A stretch of 64,000 bases of DNA from Caballeronia sp. GAFFF1 (GCF_023630705.1 NZ_JALQEM010000013.1:85917-149916); one strand, 5' to 3'. Shown: positions 1 through 9,586, numbered from the stretch's first letter. Notes: generated by a model from the sequence alone, not told the origin. Made by a program: numbers and translations.

Positions 1-768
1 CTTAAATCCGGCAACTACGCGTTCAAGAGCGGCATCACGCCTTATGAGGTGCTGCAGAAAATCGCGCGCGGCGACGTGAACGAATACGTCGCGACCGTCA
101 TCGAAGGATGGACGCTCCAGAAAATGCGCAGCGAACTGGACGGCAATCCCGCGCTCACGCACGACACGGCCGGGATGAGCGACATCGACTTGCTGAAAGC
201 CATCGGCGCGACGGAAGTGGACAAAGCATCCGCCGAGGGCCTGTTCTTCCCGGACACCTATCTCTTCGACAAGGGGACGAGCGATCTCGCCGTCTACAAG
301 CGGGCGTATCGCACGATGCAAAAGCGCCTCGCCGAAGCCTGGGCGACGCGCGCGCCGAACCTGCCGTACAAGACGCCGTACGAGGCGCTCATCATGGCGT
401 CGATCGTCGAGAAGGAGACGGGGCGGGCCTCCGACCGTCCGCTCGTGGCGGCGGTGTTCGCGAACCGGCTGCGCATCGGCATGCCGCTCCAGACGGACCC
501 GAGCGTGATCTACGGACTTGGCTCGACCTACGAAGGCCATCTGAAGAAAAAGGACCTGCAGACGGACACTCCGTACAATACCTACACGCGCATGGGCCTG
601 CCACCGACGCCGATTGCGCTGCCGGGCGTGGCCGCGCTCAGCGCCACGCTGAACCCCGCCCCGAGCAGCGCGCTGTATTTCGTGGCGCGCGGCGACGGCA
701 GCAGCATCTTTTCCGACAATCTGGGCGACCACAACAGGGCCGTCGACAAGTACATCCGGGGTCAATGA
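1..768 (+). CDS. mltG: Endolytic murein transglycosylase MltG (3' part)
   Basis: The frame is open from the first base, so the 5' end (signal anchor and start of the LysM-like part) lies outside the window. MltG cleaves nascent glycan strands at the inner membrane and sets peptidoglycan chain length. The visible part holds the YceG domain: an ASIVEKET motif near nt 395-421 carries the family's catalytic Glu, followed by [18 protein letters not shown] and the [11 protein letters not shown] signature. The C-terminus has the usual YFVARGDG and F..N..DHN elements. The stop overlaps the tmk start as ATGA, so the two are translationally coupled. Confidence 0.95.
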   Translation, partial: LKSGNYAFKSGITPYEVLQKIARGDVNEYVATVIEGWTLQKMRSELDGNPALTHDTAGMSDIDLLKAIGATEVDKASAEGLFFPDTYLFDKGTSDLAVYKRAYRTMQKRLAEAWATRAPNLPYKTPYEALIMASIVEKETGRASDRPLVAAVFANRLRIGMPLQTDPSVIYGLGSTYEGHLKKKDLQTDTPYNTYTRMGLPPTPIALPGVAALSATLNPAPSSALYFVARGDGSSIFSDNLGDHNRAVDKYIRGQ

Positions 769-1388
769 TGGCGCGCGGCACTTTCATCACGTTCGAAGGC
801 ATCGACGGCGCGGGCAAGACCACGCATCTCGACTGGTTTCGCCAGCAGCTCGAAGAGAAAATCGCGCCGGGCGGCCACCATGTCGTCATGACGCGGGAAC
901 CCGGCGGCACCGCGCTCGGCGAAACGCTGCGCGGCATTCTGCTGAATCAGCCGATGGACCTCGAAACCGAGGCGCTCCTGATGTTCGCCGCGCGCCGCGA
1001 GCATCTCGCGCAGGTGATCGAGCCGGCGCTCGCGCGTGGCGACTGGGTGCTGTCCGACCGCTTTTCGGACGCGACTTTCGCGTATCAGGGCGGCGGCCGC
1101 GGCCTGCCGCGCGACAAGCTGGAGGCGCTGGAGCGGTGGGTGCAGGGCGGGTTCCATCCGGATCTGACGGTGCTTTTCGACGTGCCGACCGAGACCGCGA
1201 GCGACCGCCGCTCGGCCGCGCGAGCGCCGGACAAGTTCGAAAGCGAGTCGGACGCGTTCTTCGAGCGCACGCGCGCCGAATATCTGCGTCGCGCGGCGGA
1301 GTCGCCTGAGCGTTTCGTCATCGTCGATTCGACCCGGCCGATCGACGCGATCCGCGAGCGTCTGAAAGACGTGATCGCGGGCCTCTGA
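765..1388 (+). CDS. tmk: Thymidylate kinase
   Basis: Phosphorylates dTMP to dTDP in the cytosol for dTTP synthesis. The 207-aa product matches the family's usual ~210 aa. The P-loop [10 protein letters not shown] is near residues 9-18, the DR-type motif [16 protein letters not shown] is at about 92-107, and an Arg-rich LID region ([13 protein letters not shown]) follows. The start is a double ATG (765 or 768). The first ATG overlaps the mltG stop; the upstream in-frame extension to 108 only reads the mltG gene in another frame. It is followed 17 bp later by holB. Confidence 0.96.
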   Translation: MMARGTFITFEGIDGAGKTTHLDWFRQQLEEKIAPGGHHVVMTREPGGTALGETLRGILLNQPMDLETEALLMFAARREHLAQVIEPALARGDWVLSDRFSDATFAYQGGGRGLPRDKLEALERWVQGGFHPDLTVLFDVPTETASDRRSAARAPDKFESESDAFFERTRAEYLRRAAESPERFVIVDSTRPIDAIRERLKDVIAGL

Positions 1389-1405
1389 CCTTCACGACAT
1401 AGAAG

Positions 1406-2443
1406 ATGATCTACCCCTGGCAAACCGACGACTGGCAACACCTCCAGCAACTGCGCGCGCACTGGCCGCACGCGCTCTTGCTGCACGGAGAGGCGGGCAT
1501 CGGCAAGCTCGCGTTCGCGCAGCATCTCGCGCAGGGGCTCTTGTGCGAGACGCCGGCCGGCAACGGCGAGCCGTGCGGCACGTGCCCCGCGTGCCTGTGG
1601 TTCTCGCAAGGCAATCACCCGGATTACCGCGCCGTGCTGCCCGAGGCGCTCGCCGCGCTGGCCGGACCGGCGGGCGCGGATGACGCATCAGCCGACAAAG
1701 CCGACGACGGCGAAGGCAAGAAAGCACGCGCGCCCAGCAAGGAAATCAAGATCGAGCAGGTGCGCGCGCTGCTGGACTTCTGCAGCCTCGGCTCGCATCG
1801 CGGAGGCTTGCGCGTGGTGCTGCTGTATCCGGCCGAGGCGCTCAATGTGGCCGCGTCGAATGCGCTTCTGAAAACGCTCGAAGAGCCGCCATCGGGCGTC
1901 GTGTTTCTGCTCGTGTCGGCGAGAATCGACCGGCTGTTGCCGACGATCATCAGCCGCTGCCGTCAATGGCCGATGAGCCTGCCCGACGCCGATGCGGCGC
2001 GCGCGTGGCTCGCCTCGCAAGGCGTGGACGACGCCGCGAGCCTGCTCGCCGAAGCGGGCGGGGCGCCGCTCGCCGCGCTGGCGCTCTCGCACGACGAAAA
2101 CCGCGTGCTACGCGATTTCGCGCTCGCCCAACTCGCCGCAGGCCCGAACTGCGATGCCTTCGCGTGCGGCGAAAACCTGCAGAAGCTGCCCGTGCCGATG
2201 GTCCTCGGCTGGCTGCAACGCTGGCTCTACGATGTGCTCGCGCAACGCACCGCCGGCCGGCCGCGTTATTTCCCCGGCGCGGGCAAGGCGCTCGCGCGCT
2301 GCGCGCAAGCCGCCGATCCTGCCGCGCTCGCCCGCTGCATCAAGGCCGTCACGCGGCAGCGCGCAGTGGAGAATCATCCGCTGAACGCGCGGCTCGTCTT
2401 CGAAGAACTGTTTCTCGCGTATCGCGGGATTTTCACCGCCTGA
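1406..2443 (+). CDS. holB: DNA polymerase III delta-prime subunit
   Basis: Clamp-loader subunit that with gamma/tau and delta opens and loads the sliding clamp. The 345-aa protein has the degenerate Walker A GEAGIGK (residues 28-34), four zinc-ligand cysteines (47, 57, 60, 63), the sensor segment [11 protein letters not shown] and the SRC motif in ISRCRQW. An acidic/basic low-complexity insert (about residues 93-112, Ala/Asp/Lys-rich) separates the zinc module from KEIKIEQVR. It sits between tmk and the acetyltransferase gene, the usual tmk-holB arrangement. Confidence 0.95.
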   Translation: MIYPWQTDDWQHLQQLRAHWPHALLLHGEAGIGKLAFAQHLAQGLLCETPAGNGEPCGTCPACLWFSQGNHPDYRAVLPEALAALAGPAGADDASADKADDGEGKKARAPSKEIKIEQVRALLDFCSLGSHRGGLRVVLLYPAEALNVAASNALLKTLEEPPSGVVFLLVSARIDRLLPTIISRCRQWPMSLPDADAARAWLASQGVDDAASLLAEAGGAPLAALALSHDENRVLRDFALAQLAAGPNCDAFACGENLQKLPVPMVLGWLQRWLYDVLAQRTAGRPRYFPGAGKALARCAQAADPAALARCIKAVTRQRAVENHPLNARLVFEELFLAYRGIFTA

Positions 2444-2472
2444 TTTTCGCTTCGTTCCCAACGCCATTGCCC

Positions 2473-2994
2473 ATGAGTCTCACGTATCGCGACGCCACCC
2501 TCGACGACCTGCCCGCCATCGTCGCCATCTACAATTCGACGATCGCCTCGCGCCAGGTGACCGCGGACCTCGATCCGGTCAGCGTCGAAAGCCGTCTCGC
2601 GTGGTTTCATTCGCACGGCCCGAACGCGCGGCCGCTGTGGGTGGTCGAAGAGGGCGGCGCCGTCATCGCGTGGCTGAGCTTTTCGGATTTCTACGGCCGG
2701 CCGGCATATGCGCGCACCGTCGAAGTCAGCATCTATCTGGACGAGCGCGCGCGCGGCAAGGGGCTCGGCAAGCAACTGCTGCGCGAAGCACTGGAAAAGG
2801 CGCCGTCGCTGCAGGTCGATACGGTGCTCGGCTTCGTCTTCGGCCACAACGAGCCGAGCATGAGGCTTTTCGCGAGCTTCGGCTTCGAAGCCTGGGGCAC
2901 GCTGCCGCGCGTCGCGGTGCTCGACGGCGTGGAACGCGATCTCGTCATTCTCGGGCTGCGTCTGGAAGACGCGCGCAAGGGAAAGACGGCCTGA
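2473..2994 (+). CDS. GNAT-family N-acetyltransferase, phosphinothricin-acetyltransferase-like
   Basis: A 173-aa single-domain GNAT enzyme expected to transfer acetyl from acetyl-CoA to a small amine. The N-terminal [17 protein letters not shown] and the acetyl-CoA-binding loop [10 protein letters not shown] (about residues 93-102) are clear, followed by [16 protein letters not shown], the typical beta5/alpha4 segment of the Pat/Bar subfamily. The true substrate cannot be read from sequence; methionine sulfoximine or related amino acids are possible. The ATG lies 29 bp after holB, inside the same operon; the longer in-frame reading from 1966 is a holB shadow. Confidence 0.88.
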   Translation: MSLTYRDATLDDLPAIVAIYNSTIASRQVTADLDPVSVESRLAWFHSHGPNARPLWVVEEGGAVIAWLSFSDFYGRPAYARTVEVSIYLDERARGKGLGKQLLREALEKAPSLQVDTVLGFVFGHNEPSMRLFASFGFEAWGTLPRVAVLDGVERDLVILGLRLEDARKGKTA

Positions 2995-3021
2995 GTCAGA
3001 ATCAGTAGCAAGGAGCACGGG

Positions 3022-3810
3022 ATGTTCGTCGATTCGCACTGTCACATCAATTTCGAAGGGTTGGCCGACCGGCTGCCGGACGTGCTCGACAACATGCGCG
3101 CGCACGCGGTGACGCATGCGCTGTGCGTGTCGGTGGACCTGGAGACGTTACCCTCGGTGCTCGATATCGCCGAGCGATGCGATAACGTCTATGCGTCGGT
3201 CGGCGTCCATCCGGACCACGAGGACGCGAAAGAGCCGAGCGTCGCGGAACTGGTCGAACTGGCGGCGCATCCGAAAGTCTGCGCGATCGGCGAGACCGGA
3301 CTCGACTACTATCGGCTGGAAGGCCGCAGCATCGCCGACATGGAATGGCAACGCGAGCGGTTTCGCACGCACATCCGCGCCGCGCACGCGACGGGCAAGC
3401 CGCTCATCATCCATACGCGGTCGTCGTCGGAAGACACGCTGCGCATCATGAAAGAGGAGCGCGCGAGCGTGCCGGGCGGCGTCATGCACTGCTTCACCGA
3501 GCCGTGGCACGTAGCGGAAGCGGCGCTCGCGCAGAACTTCCATATCTCGCTCTCCGGCATCGTCACGTTTAAAAAAGCGACGGACGTGCAGGACGTCGCG
3601 CGGCGCGTGCCGCTCGACCGGCTGCTGATCGAAACCGACTCGCCGTATCTCGCGCCGGTGCCGTATCGCGGCAAGCCGAATGAACCTGCGTACGTGAGTT
3701 ATGTCGGACGTTTCATCGCGCAGTTGCGCGAGCAGACGGACGAAGCGGTGGCGCAAGCGACCACCGACAACTTCTTCCGGCTTTTCAAGATCGCGCGCGC
3801 GGCTGCCTGA
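3022..3810 (+). CDS. TatD-family metal-dependent hydrolase/DNase (YcfH type)
   Basis: A 262-aa TIM-barrel metallohydrolase. All metal-ligand motifs are visible: DSHCH at the N-terminus, IGETGLDYY (Glu ligand), IIHTR (His), MHCFTE (His) and IETDSPYLAP (Asp) near residue 205. TatD enzymes act as 3'-5' exonucleases/AP endonucleases or D-aminoacyl-tRNA deacylase-like enzymes; which applies to the YcfH branch is unsettled. The gene has a GGAG ribosome site (aaggagcacggg) just before ATG 3022 and closes the mltG-tmk-holB-GNAT-tatD run, all on one strand with gaps under 30 bp. Confidence 0.93.
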   Translation: MFVDSHCHINFEGLADRLPDVLDNMRAHAVTHALCVSVDLETLPSVLDIAERCDNVYASVGVHPDHEDAKEPSVAELVELAAHPKVCAIGETGLDYYRLEGRSIADMEWQRERFRTHIRAAHATGKPLIIHTRSSSEDTLRIMKEERASVPGGVMHCFTEPWHVAEAALAQNFHISLSGIVTFKKATDVQDVARRVPLDRLLIETDSPYLAPVPYRGKPNEPAYVSYVGRFIAQLREQTDEAVAQATTDNFFRLFKIARAAA

Positions 3811-3864
3811 GCACTGTGGGGCGAGCGTCGCGATTCATCGTTTCATGCAATTCGAAGGTCCACT

Positions 3865-4626
3865 ATGAACAATTCCCCGATGGTTTCCACTCAATCCGCC
3901 ACGAATGCACGCACGCAGCCCGCCGCGCGCGGCGGCAGGCGCGCGGCGGTGCGCGGGCTTTTCGCGGGCGCGCTGGTCGCGGCGTGCGCGTTCGCGCAGC
4001 CGGTCTGGGCCGCTTCCGTGGACTCGCTCATCAAGGCAGTCAAGTTCGACGACGTGTCCGAGGTCAAAAAACAGCTCGCGCAGGGCGCCGACCCGAATAC
4101 GGTCGATAACACCGGCGCGCCGCTGCTCGTCATCGCCGCGCGCGAGAAGTCGGACAAGGTCGGCCAGTTGCTCGCCGACAACCCGAACACGGACCTCGAA
4201 AAGACGGACTCCGCCGGCGAGAACGCGATGATGCTCGCCGCGCTCAACGGCGACGCCACGTTCGTGAATCTGCTGATCGCGAAGGACGCCGAAGTGAACA
4301 AGAAGGGCTGGACGCCGCTGCATTACGCGGCGACCAACGGCCACGACGACATCGTGAAGATCCTGCTCGACCATTCCGCCTACATCGACGCCGGATCGCC
4401 CAACGGCACGACGCCGCTCATGATGGCGGCCCGCGGCGGCCATCTGTCGACGTGCAAGCTGCTGCTCGATCAGGGCGCCGACTTGCGCGTGAAGAACCAG
4501 ATCGGCATGACGGCGGTGGATTTCGCCCGTAAATACAACGAGAAGGATGTCGCGGAAGGTTTGCAGGCGCGCCTCGACGCCATGCAAGGCGGCGCTGCTC
4601 AAAGCGGCGCAAATGGGTCAAAATAA
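3865..4626 (+). CDS. Exported ankyrin-repeat protein
   Basis: A 253-aa protein with an Arg-rich N-region and a Tat/Sec-like signal peptide (GRRAAVRGLFAGALVAACAF) ending near QPVWAA, residues ~45-50. After it come at least five ankyrin units, recognisable as VKKQLAQGADPNTVDNTG, GENAMMLAALNGD, GWTPLHYAATNGHDDIVKIL, GTTPLMMAARGGH and LLLDQGADLRVKNQIG. It is therefore a probable periplasmic protein-protein interaction module with no catalytic residues. It follows tatD by 54 bp and precedes the Rap1a/Tai gene by 85 bp, so co-transcription with the housekeeping genes is likely. Partner unknown. Confidence 0.88.
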   Translation: MNNSPMVSTQSATNARTQPAARGGRRAAVRGLFAGALVAACAFAQPVWAASVDSLIKAVKFDDVSEVKKQLAQGADPNTVDNTGAPLLVIAAREKSDKVGQLLADNPNTDLEKTDSAGENAMMLAALNGDATFVNLLIAKDAEVNKKGWTPLHYAATNGHDDIVKILLDHSAYIDAGSPNGTTPLMMAARGGHLSTCKLLLDQGADLRVKNQIGMTAVDFARKYNEKDVAEGLQARLDAMQGGAAQSGANGSK

Positions 4627-4711
4627 CACCGCTACGCTCGAAACCGGGCGAGCGCGGTCAGGCGCGGCCGCCTCGCCCCAATACGCCGCCGCTCAACAGA
4701 CAAGGAAGACC

Positions 4712-5068
4712 ATGCTGCGGGAATTCGCCATCGCCTGTGTTCTTGCGACGCCCGTGTGCGCGTTCGCATTCACCGGCAACGATCTCAACAAGCTCTGCAT
4801 CAAGACCGACCCGAACTCGCGTACCGCGTGTGCCGCGTATATCGAAGGCGCGGCCGACGGCGTGTACAACACGATCGAAGCCATCGGCGGCACCACGGGG
4901 CCGCAAGTCGGCCAGTACTTCTGCCTGCCGGCCGACGTGAAGCCGCAGCAACTGACGGACGCGGTGCGCAAGTACATCGCGGACAACCCCGACAAGGCGA
5001 ATTTCAACGCCACGACGATGGTTTCGCTCGGTCTCGGCAAGGCGTTTCCCTGCAAGGCGGAACGCTGA
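4712..5068 (+). CDS. Rap1a/Tai-family protein (immunity-protein fold), secreted
   Basis: A 118-aa protein with a signal peptide ending about AFA (residue 19). The mature part has the family pattern: GNDLNKLC, then C-AAYIEGAADGVYN, FCLPADVKPQQLTDAVRKYI and a C-terminal AFPC, giving four cysteines likely in disulfides. Rap1a/Tai proteins were described as periplasmic immunity proteins against type VI secretion amidases. No amidase or secretion gene lies nearby, so here it is an orphan and immunity is only inferred from the family. ATG 4712 was chosen because the signal peptide starts there; the reading upstream to 4547 overlaps the ankyrin gene. Confidence 0.82.
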   Translation: MLREFAIACVLATPVCAFAFTGNDLNKLCIKTDPNSRTACAAYIEGAADGVYNTIEAIGGTTGPQVGQYFCLPADVKPQQLTDAVRKYIADNPDKANFNATTMVSLGLGKAFPCKAER

Positions 5069-5198
5069 ACGAACGCCGACGCGCCTCCTAGAGCGGCTCG
5101 GGTGATCGGACGCGGCGCGGAAACCCGCACGCCGTTTGCTAGTCGAACGTCGGACAGCGATTCGCCCACATCACACAAAAAACGCAAGAGGAAAGCCT

Positions 5199-6584
5199 AT
5201 GAGCCGTCTCGTCGTCGTATCCAACCGGGTCGCCACGCCGACCGAAACCAAGGGCTCCGCCGGCGGACTCGCCGTCGGCGTGTTCGGCGCGCTGAAGGAC
5301 AGCGGCGGCGTCTGGTTCGGCTGGAGCGGGGACGTGGTGAGCGAGAGCGTCGCGAATCAGGGGCCCACGCTCGTGCAGGACGGCGCCGTGACGTTCGCCA
5401 CCGTCGGCCTGCCGAAGAAGGACTACGACCAGTACTACCGCGGCTTTTCGAACGCGATGCTGTGGCCCGTTTTCCACTATCGCAACGATCTGGCCGTCTA
5501 CGACCGCGACGAATACGCCGGCTATCGCCGCGTGAATTCGTGGCTCGCGCACAAGCTCATCAAGCTGCTGGAGCCCGACGACGTCATCTGGGTCCACGAC
5601 TACCACCTGATTCCGTTCGCCGAGGCGCTGCGTACCGCGGGCATCACGAACCGGATCGGCTTCTTCCTGCATATCCCGTTTCCGTCGCCGCAGATTCTGC
5701 TCAACATTCCGCCGCATGAGGAACTGGTGCGGTCTTTGTGCTGCTATGACGTCGTCGGGTTTCAGACCGAAGGCGATCAGACCGCGTTTCACGACTACAT
5801 CGTGCGGCACGCGCGCGGCACGGCGACCGAGGACGGCCACGTCGAGGCGTTCGGGCGCAAGCTGAAAACGGGCGTGTACCGCATCGGCGTATTCCCCGAT
5901 GAAATCGCGGAACAGGCGCAGCGCGGCGAGGCGCGGCAGGACGTGATGGACCTGAAGCAGAGTCTCGAAGGCCGCAAGCTCATCATGAGCGTGGACCGGC
6001 TGGATTATTCGAAAGGGCTCGTCGAACGGTTTCGCGCGTTCGAGCATTTTCTGGAGAAATCGCCCGAATGGCGCGGCAACGTCACGCTCGTGCAGATCGC
6101 GCCGCCCACGCGCTCGGACGTCGAAACGTATCAGCAGATCCGCCAGAACCTCGAATACGAAGCAGGGCGCATCAACGGGCGCTATTCCGGCCTCGATTAC
6201 ACGCCGATCCGCTACCTGAACCAGCGCTATGACCGCTGGAAGCTGATGTCGCTGTTCCGGGAATCGCAGATCGGGCTTGTGACGCCGCTGCGCGACGGCA
6301 TGAATCTCGTCGCGAAGGAATACGTCGCCGCGCAGAATCCGGACGATCCCGGCGTGCTCGTGCTCTCGCAGTTCGCGGGCGCAGCGGGTGAAATGACGGG
6401 CGCGGTGATGGTGAATCCACACGATGTCGTCGGCATGAGCGACGCGCTCGCCCGTTCGCTCGCCATGCCGCTCGCCGAGCGCCAGCAGCGTTACCAGACC
6501 AACATGGCGGCGCTGCGCAAACACAATCTCGGCGTCTGGCGCGACGATTTCCTGGCCGACCTTCGCGGCGTGCGACGCAAGTAA
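5199..6584 (+). CDS. otsA: Alpha,alpha-trehalose-phosphate synthase (UDP-forming)
   Basis: GT20 enzyme making trehalose 6-phosphate from UDP-glucose and glucose 6-phosphate. The 461-aa length matches OtsA. Motifs seen: SNRVA at the N-terminus, GGLAVGV loop, [29 protein letters not shown], and the C-terminal [15 protein letters not shown] that contacts UDP. The ATG at 5199 is preceded by aagaggaaag; a TTG-initiated extension from 5136 lacks such a site. No trehalose-phosphatase gene (otsB) is adjacent, so dephosphorylation must be encoded elsewhere. Confidence 0.95.
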   Translation: MSRLVVVSNRVATPTETKGSAGGLAVGVFGALKDSGGVWFGWSGDVVSESVANQGPTLVQDGAVTFATVGLPKKDYDQYYRGFSNAMLWPVFHYRNDLAVYDRDEYAGYRRVNSWLAHKLIKLLEPDDVIWVHDYHLIPFAEALRTAGITNRIGFFLHIPFPSPQILLNIPPHEELVRSLCCYDVVGFQTEGDQTAFHDYIVRHARGTATEDGHVEAFGRKLKTGVYRIGVFPDEIAEQAQRGEARQDVMDLKQSLEGRKLIMSVDRLDYSKGLVERFRAFEHFLEKSPEWRGNVTLVQIAPPTRSDVETYQQIRQNLEYEAGRINGRYSGLDYTPIRYLNQRYDRWKLMSLFRESQIGLVTPLRDGMNLVAKEYVAAQNPDDPGVLVLSQFAGAAGEMTGAVMVNPHDVVGMSDALARSLAMPLAERQQRYQTNMAALRKHNLGVWRDDFLADLRGVRRK

Positions 6585-6712
6585 CAGGCGCGCGAAACGG
6601 TTGTTTCCGGCCTGTAACAGAGCGATGAAAGTGCAAGAGAACGCCGGTTCGCGCCGCGTCGCCGTCGATAATGAATCGTCGCGCGGCGGGCCGGCTTGGC
6701 GCATCCAACGAT

Positions 6713-6727
6713 CGAGGGAAACCCTCG
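6713..6727 (+). terminator. Perfect 6-bp stem hairpin downstream of otsA
   Basis: CGAGGG-AAA-CCCTCG, a perfect stem with a 3-nt loop about 130 nt after the otsA stop. There is no long T run after it (TTAGCC), so it may be a weak terminator or an mRNA end-stabilising element. Confidence 0.35.
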
Positions 6728-6736
6728 TTAGCCAGC

Positions 6737-6756
6737 TGACAGTCTGCTGTCATACT
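6737..6756 (+). promoter_or_regulatory. Inverted repeat overlapping a possible -10 box before the GT4 gene
   Basis: TGACAG-tctg-CTGTCA (6737-6752) is a perfect 6-bp inverted repeat whose last two bases overlap CATACT (6751-6756), a reasonable -10 hexamer 71 bp before the chosen start. No good -35 is visible. The overlap suggests an operator, but the regulator is unknown. Confidence 0.35.
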
Positions 6757-6826
6757 CAGTCTCGCGCGACGCATTAAGAACACGAGCACACGCTCGCACG
6801 TCGAAGTTCGCATGGAGACGAGAACG

Positions 6827-7894
6827 ATGAGAATTGCCCAAATTGCCCCGTTGACCGAGTCGGTCCCGCCCAAGCTGTACGGCGGCACGGAGCGCGTCGT
6901 GTCGTATCTCACGGAGGCGCTCGTCGAGCTCGGCCACGATGTGACGCTGTTCGCAACCGGCGATTCACAAACCAGCGCGAAGCTGGAGGCCGTCTGGCCA
7001 CGCGCGCTGCGCCTCGACCCGGCGATTCGCGACCGCATCGCGCCGCACATGCTGCTCATGGAACTGGTGCGCCGCCGCGCCGAGGAGTTCGACGTCCTGC
7101 ATTTTCACATGGACTATTACTCCTTCTCGCTCTTCAACCGGCAGGACACGCCGTTCGTCACGACGCTGCACGGGCGGCTCGATTTGCCCGAGCAGCAGCC
7201 GGTGTTCGATACGTTCAACACCGCGCCCGTGATCTCGATCTCGGATTCGCAGCGCCATCCGTTGCCGCAGGCGAAGTGGGTCTCGACGGTCTACCACGGC
7301 CTGCCGGAGACGCGTTATGTGCCGCAGCCGGTCGAGCAGAAGTACCTGGCGTTCCTAGGGCGCATCTCGCCGGAAAAGCGCGTCGATACGGCCATTCGCA
7401 TCGCGGGGCGCTGCGGCTTGCCGATCAGGATCGCCGCCAAGGTCGATGCAGCCGATCACGAATACTTCGAGCGCGAGATCGCGCCGCTGCTGGAGTTGCC
7501 CTACGTCGAATTCATCGGCGAGATCAACGACGCGCAGAAAGCGGACTTCTTGTCGGGCGCGCACGCGCTGGTTTTCCCGGTCGACTGGCCCGAGCCGTTC
7601 GGACTCGCCATGATCGAGGCGATGGCGTGCGGCACGCCTGTTATCGCGTTCAATCGCGGCGCGGTGCCGGAAGTAGTGGACGAGGGCGTGTCGGGTTTTA
7701 TCGTGGAAGACGAGATCGGCGCAGTCGCGGCGGTGAACCGGCTGCATACGCTCTCACGCGCGGGCGTGCGCAGGCGCTTCGAGGAGCGCTTCACGTCGCA
7801 CCGCATGGCGCGGCAATATCTCGAGGCGTATCAGGCCGTGGTACGCGCGCAGAAGCGCTCGCGCTTCAAGCTGATCGATCGCGCGGCGACCTGA
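6827..7894 (+). CDS. Family 4 glycosyltransferase
   Basis: A 355-aa GT-B glycosyltransferase. The N-terminal half has the KLYGGTERVVSYL acceptor-side motif and FHMDYYSF; the C-terminal half has FLGRISPEKRVD (donor-binding), FPVDWPEPFGLAMIEAMACGTPVIAF (the E-x7-E element) and GAVPEVV. It probably transfers a sugar from a nucleotide donor; acceptor unknown. GGAG at 6814-6817 favours ATG 6827 over the in-frame ATG 6812. Being next to otsA, it may belong to trehalose/compatible-solute or envelope glycan metabolism, but it has its own apparent promoter region and the two are separated by 242 bp. Confidence 0.87.
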   Translation: MRIAQIAPLTESVPPKLYGGTERVVSYLTEALVELGHDVTLFATGDSQTSAKLEAVWPRALRLDPAIRDRIAPHMLLMELVRRRAEEFDVLHFHMDYYSFSLFNRQDTPFVTTLHGRLDLPEQQPVFDTFNTAPVISISDSQRHPLPQAKWVSTVYHGLPETRYVPQPVEQKYLAFLGRISPEKRVDTAIRIAGRCGLPIRIAAKVDAADHEYFEREIAPLLELPYVEFIGEINDAQKADFLSGAHALVFPVDWPEPFGLAMIEAMACGTPVIAFNRGAVPEVVDEGVSGFIVEDEIGAVAAVNRLHTLSRAGVRRRFEERFTSHRMARQYLEAYQAVVRAQKRSRFKLIDRAAT

Positions 7895-7920
7895 GTCCTC
7901 GAACCACGAGAGCAAGAACG

Positions 7921-7966
7921 AAAAAAACCGCCGTGCGACGCGACCGTCAGTCGCACCGCACGGCGG
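7921..7966 (-). terminator. Rho-independent terminator of the SYLF lipoprotein gene
   Basis: A perfect 10-bp stem (CCGCCGTGCG 7928-7937 with CGCACGGCGG 7957-7966) and an inner CGAC/GTCG pairing. On the minus strand it is followed by seven T residues (A tract 7921-7927), 41 nt after the stop of the gene at 8007-8600. It can also serve the converging GT4 transcript, though without a T run on that side. Confidence 0.85.
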
Positions 7967-8006
7967 TCATGCTTTCCGCCGAGACCGTGAGACGGCGTGC
8001 GCCGCC

Positions 8007-8600
8007 TTACATCTTCAGGCGCGTCACCTTGGTGCCCTGGAGCGACACGTCGGCCATCAGGCCGGCGTTCGTCAGCACGAACGCTTCGACCGGGTTGGTG
8101 GCGGTGGTCGTGTCGACCGCGCCGTTCGCGCCCATCTTGACGAGCGCCACGGATGCGTCGGCGCCTGCCGACCAGCCGTCCGAATTGCGGAATTTGTCGA
8201 GCGCGTCCTGCGTCATGAAGAGGAAGATGATCGACTTCGACTGCGCGCCCGCCTGCAGGCCGAAGGAGCCGGAGGTCGTGCTGTAGTAGCCGACCGTACC
8301 GCCACCCACGCGCAGCGCGCCCTTGCCGTACTGCGCGCCGACGATAAAGCCTGCCTGAATCACGGACGGGAACACGAGCACGCCGCGCGACTTCGCGACC
8401 AGTTCGCGCGAGCCAGGAACCGTCGCATAGAGCCGCTGGATGGTGCTGTCGACGTCCGCGTCGATGCTGCGGCGATCGTCGGCGCTGCCGGCGGCCTTTT
8501 CAGCGCCGGTATTCGAATTCGTCGTGCAACCGGCAAGCGCGAGGCCTCCCAGCGCCAACACGGCCGTCGTCTTGAGCATGAAGTTTCGTCTTTGCATCAT
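8007..8600 (-). CDS. YSC84/SYLF-domain lipoprotein
   Basis: A 197-aa lipoprotein: signal sequence with lipobox LALAGC, Cys ~20, then a SYLF (Ysc84 actin/lipid-binding type) domain recognised from SRGVLVFPSVIQAGFIVGAQYGKG, YYSTTSGSFGLQAGAQSKS, LFMTQDALDKF and VEAFVLTNAGLMADVSLQG. Bacterial members are outer-membrane or periplasmic lipid-binding proteins of unclear role. The start is a double ATG (8600/8597) behind GGAGAACA; 8597 gives the better spacing. The gene is monocistronic, with a terminator downstream and an extended -10 promoter upstream. Confidence 0.88.
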   Translation of the reverse strand: MMQRRNFMLKTTAVLALGGLALAGCTTNSNTGAEKAAGSADDRRSIDADVDSTIQRLYATVPGSRELVAKSRGVLVFPSVIQAGFIVGAQYGKGALRVGGGTVGYYSTTSGSFGLQAGAQSKSIIFLFMTQDALDKFRNSDGWSAGADASVALVKMGANGAVDTTTATNPVEAFVLTNAGLMADVSLQGTKVTRLKM

Positions 8601-8656
8601 TGTTCTCCATCGTGGAATTAGGAAACCCCATAGTGCGGGAGGGTGAGGCACGCCAA

Positions 8657-8665
8657 GTTATAGCA
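8657..8665 (-). promoter_or_regulatory. Extended -10 promoter element of the SYLF lipoprotein gene
   Basis: On the minus strand the bases read TGCTATAAC, that is TGn plus TATAAC, a good extended -10, 57 nt upstream of the start codon. No -35 hexamer at normal spacing is evident, as is usual for extended -10 promoters. Confidence 0.45.
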
Positions 8666-8892
8666 CAGCGACGCGACAACGCGACGCTCGCACCGGACAC
8701 AGATACAGCGTTCCGCGCGTGCCGCGCAAGCCCTGCGTCGCATCCGCGCGTCGTCGACTTGACGACGGCGAATTGCCGGCTATTTCGCCCGCCCCGCTGC
8801 CTGAAGCCCTGCATTAATTTCACCGCACCGGTCACGGTGACGGCGGCAACGCCGCGTAGCAAGTAGCAACGACCGTACCCGGCCCGCCCGCG

Positions 8893-9363
8893 TCAGTGGC
8901 TCGTCGTTTTTACTTTGGTCGGAGGAACCGGGTCCGGCGCGCGCGACGGACGCCGCAATGCGCGCTTGATGCCGCCGATTACGATGCCGACAGCAAGGAG
9001 AAACGCCGCCGGCACGACCCAATAGCCGACGAAGGCATGCCACAGATAGTCGGCGAGCGTCGCCTTGCGGTGCGCGTATTCGTCGAGCGCTTCCTGGTGA
9101 CGCAGGGCGTTGGCCCGGAGAACGTCGGCGGGGCAGCCGGCTGCGCGCGCTTCGTCCGGCGCGCCGTGGCAACGGGCGGCGGCACCGGCGGACCGCTGTG
9201 CATCGGTGAGTTCCCAGGTCGAGAGCGCCTTCTGAAGATCGACCGTGTTGTAGGCCATTTCCTCGCGCACCTCGTTGACCGCGACGATCATCACGGGCAC
9301 GGCCCAGAAGGTGATCGTCACGAGCCACCGGCGGAACCAGCGGTTCTTGTATCTCCATGCCAT
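8893..9363 (-). CDS. Hypothetical membrane protein with two transmembrane segments
   Basis: A 156-aa protein I do not recognise. It begins with aromatic/basic residues (MAWRYKNRWFRRW), has one transmembrane helix at about residues 12-28 (LVTITFWAVPVMIVAV), a ~75-residue periplasmic loop with two cysteines (RCHG, GCPAD), and a second helix at about 118-136 (FVGYWVVPAAFLLAVGIVIGG), ending in a basic, Pro-rich cytoplasmic tail. The start at 9363 is set by GGAGG six bases upstream; a GTG at 9393 is less likely. Both termini are probably cytoplasmic. Confidence 0.72.
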   Translation of the reverse strand: MAWRYKNRWFRRWLVTITFWAVPVMIVAVNEVREEMAYNTVDLQKALSTWELTDAQRSAGAAARCHGAPDEARAAGCPADVLRANALRHQEALDEYAHRKATLADYLWHAFVGYWVVPAAFLLAVGIVIGGIKRALRRPSRAPDPVPPTKVKTTSH

Positions 9364-9586
9364 CCGATGCCTCCATGCGAGGCTTGTCGCCACGCTAGAC
9401 GAGCGGCGGCCGATGGCGTGTTTCTTGTATTCGTGAGGGGCCGCCTTCGCGCCATCTTATGAGAAAAAGACGGCGGTGCGAAACACTTGCTTGGGTGCAG
9501 TGCAATATCTACGGACGGCAGGAGAGACAGCCGGCGCCGCATGCGAGCCACGCGGCGCGAATCAGACGATGCGGCCCGAGCCGCGA

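Noticed and set aside
5139..6704. A 521-codon minus-strand frame over otsA
   Set aside because: Antisense shadow of a fully motif-supported gene.
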